Below are positions 45,397 through 54,166 of a stretch of 64,000 nt of DNA, one piece after another. Source of the DNA: CAIVAT01 sp037128705. GTDB taxonomy: Bacteria; Bacteroidota; Bacteroidia; Bacteroidales; FEN-979. The translations under genes were made by a program, and so were the position numbers. How positions within the stretch are numbered: the first letter of the stretch is position 1; the number at the start of each line of letters is the position of its first letter. The stretch covers positions 186,001-250,000 of the forward strand of contig JBAXVX010000001.1 in the NCBI GenBank assembly GCA_037128705.1. Direction: 5' to 3'. A model generated the notes under the pieces. The model worked only from the letters and a program-made list of their open reading frames with translations, searched no databases and was not told where the DNA came from.

Positions 45397-46426
45397 GGGC
45401 TTCTTTATTAAATGAAAGTAGTATCAATGAAATCCCTCCGATCAGCAGGATCATTCCGGTTTGGGCAGTCCAGGCAATCCAGCCCAGGGCCATTCCAGTC
45501 GGGCGCAATATACCATACAAAGAAAGAGTTTCCTGGATAATCGCCGGATAAAGTCCGATTCCTCCTGGGGTGATCATGATCCCGACACTTCCGAGAACCA
45601 GCGATGAAAGACCGGCACCGGGGGTAAGTGCGCTGGTGTCGGCAAAACAGAAAAAACAGACATACAGCATGAAAAAATAAAGGGTCCAGATGGCAACGGA
45701 ATAAAAAGCAAAAAGGCCAGGCTGACGCATCTGGCCAAGCGATTTTAATCCTTCCCAAAAGCCAAGGATCAGCTTTTGTATTTTTATGACAAAGCGGGAG
45801 GCAACAATCTTTTTACGCATCATGAAAATGAGGGAAATAATCACGGCAATGATGATCATGGATGAAATAAGGAACATCCTGTTCGCAATCGGGTTCTGGA
45901 ATTTTTCAGCCAGCTTCGGATAAATGCTGGCATTCAGGTAATGGCCGATCGTGCCGGCCTGTGTCACAATCATGAGCAGGAACAGGAGAAAGAAACAAAT
46001 CATGTCGATGGCCCGTTCAGTAATGACTGTTCCGAATGATTTGTTGAAGGGAATATTCTCGTAACGGGCGAGGATTCCGCACCTGGTTACCTCTCCGAGC
46101 CTTGGAAAGGCAAGGTTGGCAAAATATCCAACCATCACGGCAAAAAAGGTGTTTTTGAAGGAGGGTTTATATCCCATGGGTTCAAAAAAAAGCATCCAGC
46201 GAAGTGACCGCAGCACATGACTGAGGATCCCCATCACGATGGTCAGGATGACCCAGGAGTAATTTGCTATCCGGAATGAATGGAGGATCTGGTCTTTTTC
46301 AAGCGGGGTCAGCCCGCGCAGGGAGAGCCATATGATAAAAATCCCCAGTCCAAGGAACAATATAAATTTAAGAAAGGTGACTACCCGGTTGTTTTTGGAT
46401 ATTTCTTCGGCTGGGATCAGATTCAT
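45383..46426 (-). CDS. Flippase-like membrane protein (UPF0104 / LPG synthase TM region)
   Basis: 347 residues with about 8 to 9 membrane helices. The family pattern of the AglD/MprF-type transmembrane region is visible (NTFFAVMVGYFANLAFPRLGEVTRCGIL and GGIGLYPAIIQETLSLYG). Members are linked to lipid flipping or lysyl-phosphatidylglycerol synthesis; no catalytic aminoacyl domain is fused here. The start codon overlaps the panD stop (TAATG), so translation is coupled to panD. Confidence 0.88.
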   Translation of the reverse strand: MNLIPAEEISKNNRVVTFLKFILFLGLGIFIIWLSLRGLTPLEKDQILHSFRIANYSWVILTIVMGILSHVLRSLRWMLFFEPMGYKPSFKNTFFAVMVGYFANLAFPRLGEVTRCGILARYENIPFNKSFGTVITERAIDMICFFLLFLLMIVTQAGTIGHYLNASIYPKLAEKFQNPIANRMFLISSMIIIAVIISLIFMMRKKIVASRFVIKIQKLILGFWEGLKSLGQMRQPGLFAFYSVAIWTLYFFMLYVCFFCFADTSALTPGAGLSSLVLGSVGIMITPGGIGLYPAIIQETLSLYGILRPTGMALGWIAWTAQTGMILLIGGISLILLSFNKEAHGKS

Positions 46427-46794
46427 TATGGTTTTGTTTTACCCTGGATGAGCTTGTTTTTTGAATCGACAAATGCAATGGATGGTTTGAAGTTCTTTGC
46501 TTCTTCAAAATCCATGGTGGCATAGGATACAATAATCACAAGGTCGTTGGGTAAAAACTTACGGGCAGCGGCTCCATTCAGGCATATAACACCACTTCCC
46601 CTTTTTCCTTTGATTACATATGTTTCAATCCGTTCGCCATTGTTGATGTTCAACACCTGCACCTTCTCAAATTCAATAAGGTTTGAGACCTTCATCAGCG
46701 CTTCATCAATGGTGATGCTGCCTATGTAGTTAATGTCAGCGTCAGTGACGGTGGCACGATGGATTTTCGATTTTAAAACTTGAATCTGCATCAT
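46426..46794 (-). CDS. panD: Aspartate 1-decarboxylase
   Basis: 122 residues. The self-cleavage site is the Gly-Ser pair in NYIGSITID (near residues 25-26), where the serine becomes the pyruvoyl cofactor. Conserved GERIETYVIKGKRGSGVICLNGAAA follows. It makes beta-alanine for pantothenate. It lies 9 bases after panC, which uses its product. Confidence 0.96.
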   Translation of the reverse strand: MMQIQVLKSKIHRATVTDADINYIGSITIDEALMKVSNLIEFEKVQVLNINNGERIETYVIKGKRGSGVICLNGAAARKFLPNDLVIIVSYATMDFEEAKNFKPSIAFVDSKNKLIQGKTKP

Positions 46795-46803
46795 GCGGCA
46801 AAA

Positions 46804-47655
46804 TTACGAAAAAAGTTCAATATTGTCAATCAGCCGCACATCCCCCAGGAAAACAGCGACAAACGCCATCGCCTTTTCTTTATAGATCCAGTTCTCCAGG
46901 GGCATCAGGGTATCTTTGTCGCCTATTTCGAAATATTCAACCCGAAGCGCAGGGTTCTCCTCTATTTTCTTAATGGCCCATTCCTTTAACACCTTCACCG
47001 GGATCTTCCCTGCTTTTTTTTTCACCTGTAACAGGATTTCGTAGATTTTCGGCGCCAGATTTCTTTCAGAGATAGTCAGCCGCATGTTCCGTGAACTCAT
47101 CGCCAGACCGTCGGGTTCCCGGACAGTTTCACAGGGAATGATCTTCACCGGAAGTGAAAAGGACTCAACCATGAAGCGGATGACAGCCAGTTGTTGAAAA
47201 TCTTTCGTTCCGAAATAGGCCCGGGTGGGTAAAACAATATCAAATAATTTCTTCACAACAATAGCGACACCCCTGAAATGACCCGGCCTGAACTTACCCT
47301 CCATCACCTTGTCAAGCATTCCGAATTCAATCTCGAGGGAGGGAATTTCATTTTCAGGATACATTTCGGCGGTTTCCGGCGCAAAAAGCACATTGCATCC
47401 GTTCTCCTCCAGCATTTTTGCATCTGAATTGAGTGAGCGCGGATATTTTTCCAGGTCGGCCTTGTTGTTAAACTGAATGGGGTTGACAAACACGCTGCAA
47501 ACAGTCAGATCATTCTCTTTTGCCGACCGGTGAACAAGGGTCAGATGCCCCTTGTGGAGGGCCCCCATGGTTGGAACAAATCCTATACTTTTACCAGCTT
47601 CTCTCTGATGTTGCAGATAGGTTTGTGTTTCCCTGATCGTGGTGAATTGCTTCAT
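46804..47655 (-). CDS. panC: Pantothenate synthetase
   Basis: 283 residues. Nucleotide-binding HIGH-like loop FVPTMGALHKGHLTLV, the SVFVNPIQFN motif, and the FGTKDFQQLAVI and SSRNMRL segments that bind ATP and pantoate. It joins pantoate and beta-alanine. panD follows directly. The amt terminator lies in its upstream gap, so panC starts its own unit; a weak -7-like CAACTTTG overlaps that hairpin's T-tract region. Confidence 0.97.
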   Translation of the reverse strand: MKQFTTIRETQTYLQHQREAGKSIGFVPTMGALHKGHLTLVHRSAKENDLTVCSVFVNPIQFNNKADLEKYPRSLNSDAKMLEENGCNVLFAPETAEMYPENEIPSLEIEFGMLDKVMEGKFRPGHFRGVAIVVKKLFDIVLPTRAYFGTKDFQQLAVIRFMVESFSLPVKIIPCETVREPDGLAMSSRNMRLTISERNLAPKIYEILLQVKKKAGKIPVKVLKEWAIKKIEENPALRVEYFEIGDKDTLMPLENWIYKEKAMAFVAVFLGDVRLIDNIELFS

Positions 47656-47710
47656 GGTCTTGAGATGAATGAAGGTAAAAAGAGCCTGACCTGTTGTTCA
47701 TGCAAAGTTG

Positions 47711-47742
47711 CAAAAAAACCATCCTGAATCAACAGGATGGTT
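47711..47742 (-). terminator. Rho-independent terminator of amt
   Basis: AACCATCCTG (47717-47726) and CAGGATGGTT (47733-47742) form a 10-bp stem with a 6-base loop. Read on the minus strand it is followed by a run of seven T (47718-47712). Confidence 0.88.
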
Positions 47743-47772
47743 CTTAAAAATCGGTACACACAATAAATGTGA

Positions 47773-49002
47773 TCAGAGTGACCCTTCGTCATAGGCTTTT
47801 TCGCCATGCAATGCAACATCCAATCCGGCCTTCTCGAGTTCTTCGGGTACCCTTACCCGGGTTATCAGGTTTATCAGGGCAAGCATGATGTAGGTGAAAA
47901 TAAAGGCATAAGCCGATGCGGCGATGACCGTTATGGTCTGTTTAAAGAAGAACGAACTCTGGCCGAACCACAAGCCCTCCGACAGCACGGCCGGGTTGAT
48001 GGCCTTGGTGGCGAAAACCCCGAGGAGGATGGTGCCGAGAAAACCGCCTACACCGTGAACACCCCATACATCGAGGGCATCATCCCATTTCAGTTTGTTC
48101 TTCAGCTGAACTGCCAGGTAACAGGTCAGCCCGGCTGCCGTACCAATAATGGGAGCGGACCACATGGGGACAAAACCGGCACAGGGGGTGATGGTGGCCA
48201 GACCCGCGATGGATCCGGTTAACAATCCAAGCAGTTTGGGCCTCCCTTCGCGGATCCACTCGATACATACCCATGCAGCGGTGGCAAAGGATGCAGCCAC
48301 ATCGGTATTGATAAAGGCCAGGGCTGTGATCTTATCAACCTGCAACTCGCTGCCGGCGTTAAAACCATACCAGCCGAACCAAAGCAGGCCACTTCCGATG
48401 GCAACCAGCGGTATGCTGTTTGGAGTAGAATTTTTATCCGTTCGCGCACCCACATAAAACACGGAGGCCAGCGCTGCAAAACCAGCTGTGGCATGAACCA
48501 CAATTCCCCCGGCGAAGTCAAGAATACCCCATTGCGCAAGTAATCCATTGCCCCATATCATGTGGACGAACGGATAATAAACCATGATCTGCCATACGGT
48601 GAGAAAGATCATATAGGAACGAAAAGTGACGCGGTTTACGAAAGCACCGGTGATCAAAGCAGGGGTGATGATGGCAAACATCATCTGGTAAACGATGAAT
48701 ACGATCTCCGGGATCTTGCCATTTCCTGCATAAATAGAGTCGATGGATACTCCATTCAGAAAGATTTTATCAAGGTTGCCAAAAATTCCGCCTGTGCCGC
48801 CACTGAAACAGAGTGAATACCCGAAGGTGACCCACAAAACGGTTGTCCATCCGAGCGAGGCGAAGCTCTGGATCATGATCCCCAGGATGTTCCGTTTGGA
48901 GGCCAGGCCGCCGTAGAAAAACGCAAGCGCCGGCGTCATTAACATTACCAGGCTGGCCGAAAGGAGCATGAACCCGGTTGAACCTACATCAATAGTGCCC
49001 AT
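47773..49002 (-). CDS. amt: Ammonium transporter
   Basis: 409 residues with about 11 membrane helices. Amt motifs: MTPALAFFYGGLASKRN, DFAGGIVVHATAGFAAL (first pore histidine) and WDDALDVWGVHGVGGFLGTIL (second histidine). It lets ammonium across the inner membrane at low external levels. No glnK (PII) gene is adjacent, which is unusual for amt. A two-component pair lies upstream on the same strand, and an inverted repeat sits before the start (49035-49061). Confidence 0.95.
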   Translation of the reverse strand: MGTIDVGSTGFMLLSASLVMLMTPALAFFYGGLASKRNILGIMIQSFASLGWTTVLWVTFGYSLCFSGGTGGIFGNLDKIFLNGVSIDSIYAGNGKIPEIVFIVYQMMFAIITPALITGAFVNRVTFRSYMIFLTVWQIMVYYPFVHMIWGNGLLAQWGILDFAGGIVVHATAGFAALASVFYVGARTDKNSTPNSIPLVAIGSGLLWFGWYGFNAGSELQVDKITALAFINTDVAASFATAAWVCIEWIREGRPKLLGLLTGSIAGLATITPCAGFVPMWSAPIIGTAAGLTCYLAVQLKNKLKWDDALDVWGVHGVGGFLGTILLGVFATKAINPAVLSEGLWFGQSSFFFKQTITVIAASAYAFIFTYIMLALINLITRVRVPEELEKAGLDVALHGEKAYDEGSL

Positions 49003-49034
49003 AAGTAAGATTTTAGATTAGAGATTTACCTTGA

Positions 49035-49061
49035 CATGTGAATTGTTAATTTTTTCACATG
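49035..49061 (-). promoter_or_regulatory. Inverted repeat upstream of amt
   Basis: CATGTGAA (49035-49042) and TTCACATG (49054-49061) with an 11-base spacer lie 33 bases upstream of the amt start. The position suits an operator or activator site. The regulator is not known; no -7 box of TAnnTTTG type was found nearby, so an alternative sigma factor is possible. Confidence 0.45.
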
Positions 49062-49159
49062 CAATGTTAGGGCAGCCGGTCCGATCCTGCAATCCTGTAA
49101 TATACTGAATTTTAATCAGGTAAAAACGGTGGTGGGTGTAAGTGGATTTCGTAACCAGG

Positions 49160-49210
49160 CCGGTCCGTCCCCTTAGACCGGGGAATGATGCCCCCCGGCC
49201 GATAAGCCGG
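49160..49210. other. GC-rich hairpin-forming stretch after the response regulator
   Basis: CCGGTC/GACCGG (49160-49165 and 49176-49181) and CCGGC/GCCGG (49195-49199 and 49206-49210) form two stems in the gap between the regulator's stop and amt. No T-tract follows clearly, so this could be a weak terminator, an attenuator or a small structured RNA. Confidence 0.35.
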
Positions 49211-49231
49211 CCGAAGTCTGGCATTCAACCG

Positions 49232-49891
49232 TCAGATCTCGACGATTTTATTCTTAATAACATACTTGATCAGCTCGACCGTCGATTTCAGTTCGAGTTT
49301 TTTCATGATGTGGTTTTTGTGCGTCTCCACAGTGCGGATGCTGATGTCGAGCTTATCACTGATCTCCTTGTTGATATACCCTTCGGCGAATAGTTTCAGG
49401 ATCTCGATTTCACGGGTCGTGAGCGGAATGGGTCCTCCCTGCGATGCCACATCCTCCTCCTTTGCTTTGCGTACATAACTTTTAAGCATAATGCGTGAGA
49501 TGGAATCGGCGAAGAATTCTTCACCTTCATAAATGGCATGAATCGCGCTCAGCAGTTCTTCGCGTGAGGTGTTCTTGGGAAGGTATCCCCTTGCGCCTGC
49601 TTTCACCGCATTAAAAATGAAATCCTCATCGGTGTACATCGAAAGGATGAGCACCTTGGTCTGGGGATATTCTGCAGTGATTCGTTTGGTGATTTCTATG
49701 CCGTTGGTATCAGGCAAAGAGATATCAAGGATGAGAATATCGGGAGGCTCGATGGCCACCCTGGCAAAACACTCCTTCCCGGTGGATGCTTCGCCGAGAA
49801 TTTTAATCTCATTTGAACTCATTAACAATGACTTGATGCCATCCCGAACGAGCTGGTGGTCATCCACGAGGAAAATCCTGATTGTCGGCAT
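49232..49891 (-). CDS. NarL/FixJ-type response regulator
   Basis: 219 residues from the ATG at 49891. Receiver domain with D10/D11, phosphoacceptor D56 (ILILDISLPDTNG) and a GYLPK lysine; C-terminal LuxR HTH (PLTTREIEILKLFAEG, RTVETHKNHIMKKL). Its start lies 32 bases inside the end of the kinase gene, so the two are translated together. It is the obvious partner of that kinase, and may control amt downstream. Confidence 0.94.
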   Translation of the reverse strand: MPTIRIFLVDDHQLVRDGIKSLLMSSNEIKILGEASTGKECFARVAIEPPDILILDISLPDTNGIEITKRITAEYPQTKVLILSMYTDEDFIFNAVKAGARGYLPKNTSREELLSAIHAIYEGEEFFADSISRIMLKSYVRKAKEEDVASQGGPIPLTTREIEILKLFAEGYINKEISDKLDISIRTVETHKNHIMKKLELKSTVELIKYVIKNKIVEI

Positions 49892-51671
49892 ATGGAATGA
49901 TGATTGGTACATTAACTTTGATGGTGGTGCCTTTTCCCGGAGCAGACCTGATTTCAATCTGCCCGTTAAGCAAACTCACCCGCTCACGCATGTTGTGAAT
50001 TCCGTTTCCTCCTGCCTTTCCGGCGAGTGCAGTGGAAAATCCCTTTCCATCGTCACGGATCAGCAGCGATAAAGTTTCGGAATTCCTGCTGAGATTCACC
50101 CAAACTTCGCGGGCTTCGGCATGTTTTACTATATTGCTCAGGGCTTCCTGAGTTAACCGGTAGATGTAGGTTTGGGTTTTTTTATCGAGGTTGTCAAAAT
50201 CCCCCTTGGCTTCGAAATGAATTCTCAACCCGCTGAGTTCTTCCGTATCTGAAAATAAATTTCGGAATGCAATGGCTGGTCCGAAAGCTTCCAGAACTGA
50301 TGGCATCAGGTTGTTAGAGATCCGGCGAACCTCATCAATGGTCTGGTCAAAATATTTTTTCAGTTCCTGAATGGAGTTTTTGACATCCTTCCCGTCCATG
50401 TATAGCAAACTTTCAAGCCTTAGTTTGATGGCGATGAGCAGCTGGCCGATGCCGTCATGCAACTCCCTTGAGAGTCGCTGGCGTTCCATCTCCTCCCCGT
50501 CAATCACAGATCGCATCCTCCCAAAACGCTCCTGCTGGAGTTCAGAAGTCTTCACTTTGATCTGCCGGGCCATAATGTTAAAAGATTCGGTCAGGAGACC
50601 TATTTCATCCTGCGTTGTCACCGGAAGATCTATGTCAAAATGACCTTCGCCAAGGTTGACCGCGGCATTTTTCAGCATGATGAGTGGTCTGGTGATGTGC
50701 CGTGCAATAAAAAAGACACTGGCAAAAAAGATAATAAGGATGAAAATGCTGAGCAGGATTATCTGTGTAAGGGTTTTATAGATGGGAATCATGGCCTCCT
50801 GAACATCGATTTCGGCAAGGATCGCCCAGTCAAGTCCCGGAACTGATATCTTTCCATAAGAGGAAAGCACGGGAATACCACGGTAATCTTTGGTAGTGAT
50901 GATCCCTTCATTTCCATCCAGTGCAGCCGATACCTGCGGTGTTCTCACAACCGTTTGAAGGATCGAGTTGGGCTGGAACCTTGAAGTTGAACGCATGCTG
51001 AAATCAATACCCACCAGGTAGGTTTCACCGCTTAAACCCAGTCCGCTCAAAGGATTGTTGTTCAGCATCATGGAATCAAGAGCCTCCATGGAGATCTCAA
51101 GCACCAGGGTGCTAAATTCATTTTTGTTTGGAAGATTTTTTCCCGGAATGTGCGTCGCAATGAACATCCGGGGTTTCATCTCTCCACTGTCAAATACTGC
51201 ATCCAGAATAGCCACAGGTTTTTGCCTCAGGAGTGCATTGATCTGATCAACCCGGAGAATTTTCGGCAAAGGCCCGGGGCTCTCCATGGCGGTGTCTGAA
51301 AATTTCTGACGGATGCAGTCTGCGGAGTCCCTGAAAATAATGAACGAGGAAAAATAGGGGAGGAATGTCCGGTATTTTAACAGGTAATTCCTGTCTGAAA
51401 GGTTCATGGGTAGAGCGGAGGTGGCAAGGGTCGCGAGATTGGCCGATTCTTTGGAATTTGCAATGAAGATGATGTCGTGTGAACGATCGTAGAAGAATTT
51501 TTCGATCTGGTTCCTTTTCACCATGCGAAGTGAGGTGAGCTGATCAAAAGTCCGGTTCATCAGTGCAGTTTTGGTGCTGTAAAATGAAACCGTGCTGATG
51601 ATGATGATTGCACCCAGACCAAGCAAAACAAAGTAAAGGATGAGTTTTTCGCTGAGCAGGACTTTCTTCAT
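49860..51671 (-). CDS. NarX/DegS-type sensor histidine kinase
   Basis: 603 residues. Helix 11-30, a large periplasmic Cache-like sensor (31-300), helix 302-323, HAMP (324-375), then HisKA_3 with H405 (SRELHDGIGQLLIAIKLRLE) and a HATPase domain with DDGKGF. This is the class that pairs with NarL-type regulators, and such a gene overlaps its 3' end. The ligand is unknown; the extracellular Cache-like fold suggests a small molecule. Confidence 0.93.
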   Translation of the reverse strand: MKKVLLSEKLILYFVLLGLGAIIIISTVSFYSTKTALMNRTFDQLTSLRMVKRNQIEKFFYDRSHDIIFIANSKESANLATLATSALPMNLSDRNYLLKYRTFLPYFSSFIIFRDSADCIRQKFSDTAMESPGPLPKILRVDQINALLRQKPVAILDAVFDSGEMKPRMFIATHIPGKNLPNKNEFSTLVLEISMEALDSMMLNNNPLSGLGLSGETYLVGIDFSMRSTSRFQPNSILQTVVRTPQVSAALDGNEGIITTKDYRGIPVLSSYGKISVPGLDWAILAEIDVQEAMIPIYKTLTQIILLSIFILIIFFASVFFIARHITRPLIMLKNAAVNLGEGHFDIDLPVTTQDEIGLLTESFNIMARQIKVKTSELQQERFGRMRSVIDGEEMERQRLSRELHDGIGQLLIAIKLRLESLLYMDGKDVKNSIQELKKYFDQTIDEVRRISNNLMPSVLEAFGPAIAFRNLFSDTEELSGLRIHFEAKGDFDNLDKKTQTYIYRLTQEALSNIVKHAEAREVWVNLSRNSETLSLLIRDDGKGFSTALAGKAGGNGIHNMRERVSLLNGQIEIRSAPGKGTTIKVNVPIIIPYADNQDFPRG

Positions 51672-51681
51672 TGAATTTTGC

Positions 51682-51689
51682 TACTTTTG
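51682..51689 (+). promoter_or_regulatory. -7 box of the M1 peptidase gene
   Basis: TACTTTTG matches TAnnTTTG, 58 bases before the ATG at 51748, in the divergent gap to the kinase gene. Confidence 0.45.
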
Positions 51690-51723
51690 GATCCATTCGC
51701 GCCTGGATCGAAGTTGAGACAGG

Positions 51724-51731
51724 CAAACATA
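51724..51731 (-). promoter_or_regulatory. -7 box of the kinase/regulator operon
   Basis: Minus-strand TATGTTTG matches TAnnTTTG, 53 bases before the kinase ATG. A TTG (51757-51755) is 23 bp upstream, at the long end of allowed spacing. It crosses the M1 -7 box region in opposite direction, so the promoters overlap. Confidence 0.45.
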
Positions 51732-51747
51732 CTAAAAATTCGTTGTT

Positions 51748-54135
51748 ATGTTCCCAATATTTATAAGAGAAACACGTAATAATATTTTCGCCATTTTACT
51801 TTTCCTGATGACTCCGGCACTTTTCCTTTTCACGGGCAGGTTGACTGCCCAGGAGAAAATCGTGACATACTATGCTGATCCGTCGTCCGTGCCATCCGAT
51901 CTTCCCATCAGCATCAAACATTTAACCGCCCATGTCAGTTTTCTGCCTGAAAAGAACCAGGTTACCGGTACTGCCGAATTCACCTTCCTTCCAAACCGGT
52001 ATCAGATAGACTCCATTGTGTTCTATCTCCCTGACTCCCATGTCTCTTCTGTGATGATAAACGATGAGCCGGTCAAGTATCATCAGACAGGAAGCAACCT
52101 GGTAATTAATCCGGATTCTGCTTTTCAACAATCTTTAATCGTCACGCATCACGCGTCATGCGTCACGAATGATACATCACGCTTATCCCGCATCCTGATC
52201 AGCTACACCGCCACCCCGCTCGCAGGGGCCATATATTTTATAGGTTGGAAGCCCGAAGAGGCAGGTAAGCGCAGGCAGATATGGGCCCATCGGCCGCATG
52301 GCTGGATCCCCTTCATGGAGGGACGCATCACAGTGGATATGTTTGTGACCTTTAACGGCAATTACAAAGTGTTTTCGAATGGAGAACGGATGGAGACCGT
52401 GGTAAACTCCGATAGCACCATCACCTGGCATTACGCCATGAAAAAGGATCATCCGTTTTTCTCTACTGCGCTGGTGATTGGCGATTACGACTATCATAGC
52501 AGCGAGACTTCACGAGGGGTGCCGCTCGAATACTGGTTTTATAACGGCATGACCGACCGGGTTGCCACCACCTATAAATATACCGAACAGATGTTCGATT
52601 TTTTCGAGGAGGAGATGGGCGTTTCCTATCCATATCCTGTTTACCGCGAAGCACCGGTAATCGATTATATGTATGGGGCCATGGAGACCACGACCAGCAC
52701 GGTGTTTGGTGATTATATGCAGATTGATCCGCGTGCATGGTGGCAACGCAACTACGTGAATGTAAATGCCCACGAACTGGCACATCAGTGGTTTGGCAAT
52801 TATGTTGCTCACTTTGTCAACCGGGATGTATGGCTCACCGAGAGTTTCGGGACCTATTACGCCAAGATGTTCGAAAAAAGTATTTATGGCGAGGATTATT
52901 ACCAGAATCTCCGGAACGATGAGATGCTATTAACTTTTGAAGCGGCCTCGAAAAACAATTACCCGGTGGGAGGAACACAGGGTGGGGTCCAGAGGATCTA
53001 CCAGAAGGGATCGCTGGTCCTTGGGATGCTCAGGAATGTGATGGGTGACCGGGAATTTAAAGATGCGGTCAGGCTCTACCTTCTGAAATATGGATTTAAC
53101 TATGCAGAAACCAACGATTTTATCCGTTGTACCTACGATGCCACGGGAAAACCCTACAACTGGTTTTTCGATGAATGGATTCTTAGGGGAGGAGAGCCCG
53201 ATTACAAGGTAACAGATTCCGTGATGAATGATTCGCTGGGAAATCGATCAACACTTTGCAGGGTTTGGCAGGTGCAGGAGATCAACCAGCTGAACGGACT
53301 GTTTAAAATGCCGGTCTGCTTTGAGGTGCATTACACTGATGGTTCGGCCGACAGCCTGAAGGTCTGGATCGAGAAACAGTACACCGAGGTCAGGATTCCC
53401 AACCCCGGAAAAAAACCGGTTGAATTTGTCTTATTCGATCCCAACAGGAAAATCCTGAAAAAGGCAACATTTGAGCGAACCTTTGACCAACTTGCTGCCC
53501 AGGCAGTAAAGGCAAAAAACATGATTGACCGGTATGATGCCTGGGTTGCCTTGCGCGCGGCCCCGGTAGATAAAAAATCAAAAATACTGATCCCGGCATT
53601 GCAACGGGAATCATTCTGGCTGATCAGGTCTGAAATTCTAGGGCAACTTGCTGAAGATCATTCACCGGAATCCTTAGAAACATTCAGACAGGCCTTGCGC
53701 TACAAAGATGCCAATGTTCGCAAAGCCGCGTTGAAAAACCTGAATCCCCTGCCTGATCTTTTGCAAACCACCGCTGAAGAGATGCTGAATGATTCCAGTT
53801 ACCTGAATGTGGAACTGGCACTTGGTGCGCTTTGTACATCTTTCCCGGCATTTACCGATCAGTATCTTGAACTGACCAAAGATATGGAGGGATGGCGCGG
53901 GAAAAATATCCGGATGAAATGGCTCGAACTGGCCATAATCAGCGGAAGAAAGGAGTTTTTACCCGAACTGATCAGCTATTGCAGCCCGAAATATGAATTT
54001 GAAACGCGGATCAATGCATTCAATCTTTTGAAAAAACTGAAATACTCCGACGAGGTGACCGTCGGCTTTGCACAGGTGGCAAGCAAGCATTGGAATAATA
54101 AGTTAAGCACAGCAGCGAAGGAATACCTGAAATGA
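51748..54135 (+). CDS. M1 family aminopeptidase with C-terminal HEAT-like repeats
   Basis: 795 residues with a signal peptide (cleaved near residue 36, RLTAQ). M1 zinc motif HELAH at 342-346 with the third ligand E365 (WLTESFG), exactly HExxH-x18-E. The exopeptidase motif reads GAMET rather than GAMEN. The C-terminal third (about 590-790) is helical and HEAT-like (RYKDANVRKAALKNL). It probably trims N-terminal residues from peptides in the periplasm. A heptamer repeat array is translated in frame at residues 132-145 in the N-terminal beta domain. Confidence 0.94.
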   Translation: MFPIFIRETRNNIFAILLFLMTPALFLFTGRLTAQEKIVTYYADPSSVPSDLPISIKHLTAHVSFLPEKNQVTGTAEFTFLPNRYQIDSIVFYLPDSHVSSVMINDEPVKYHQTGSNLVINPDSAFQQSLIVTHHASCVTNDTSRLSRILISYTATPLAGAIYFIGWKPEEAGKRRQIWAHRPHGWIPFMEGRITVDMFVTFNGNYKVFSNGERMETVVNSDSTITWHYAMKKDHPFFSTALVIGDYDYHSSETSRGVPLEYWFYNGMTDRVATTYKYTEQMFDFFEEEMGVSYPYPVYREAPVIDYMYGAMETTTSTVFGDYMQIDPRAWWQRNYVNVNAHELAHQWFGNYVAHFVNRDVWLTESFGTYYAKMFEKSIYGEDYYQNLRNDEMLLTFEAASKNNYPVGGTQGGVQRIYQKGSLVLGMLRNVMGDREFKDAVRLYLLKYGFNYAETNDFIRCTYDATGKPYNWFFDEWILRGGEPDYKVTDSVMNDSLGNRSTLCRVWQVQEINQLNGLFKMPVCFEVHYTDGSADSLKVWIEKQYTEVRIPNPGKKPVEFVLFDPNRKILKKATFERTFDQLAAQAVKAKNMIDRYDAWVALRAAPVDKKSKILIPALQRESFWLIRSEILGQLAEDHSPESLETFRQALRYKDANVRKAALKNLNPLPDLLQTTAEEMLNDSSYLNVELALGALCTSFPAFTDQYLELTKDMEGWRGKNIRMKWLELAIISGRKEFLPELISYCSPKYEFETRINAFNLLKKLKYSDEVTVGFAQVASKHWNNKLSTAAKEYLK
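52141..52182 (-). repeat. Heptamer array in the M1 peptidase coding sequence, 6 units
   Basis: Units GTCACGC, ATCACGC, GTCATGC, GTCACGA, ATGATAC, ATCACGC. It is the reverse-complement family of the obg/PAP2 array. Forty-two bases encode 14 residues (VTHHASCVTNDTSR) without shifting frame, within the N-terminal domain. Confidence 0.75.
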
Positions 54136-54166
54136 ATGATGAATGACGAATGACGAATGACGAATA
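54132..54166 (+). repeat. Heptamer array ATGAATG/ACGAATG, 5 units
   Basis: Units ATGAATG, ATGAATG, ACGAATG, ACGAATG, ACGAATA. The array contains the stop of the M1 gene (54133-54135), and its last units supply candidate ATG starts of the MFS gene (54157, then 54166). Confidence 0.75.

Noticed and set aside
44887..45411. 174-codon plus-strand frame opposite rfaE2
   Set aside because: It is complementary to a well-supported rfaE2 gene with a HxGH motif and has no promoter or homology.
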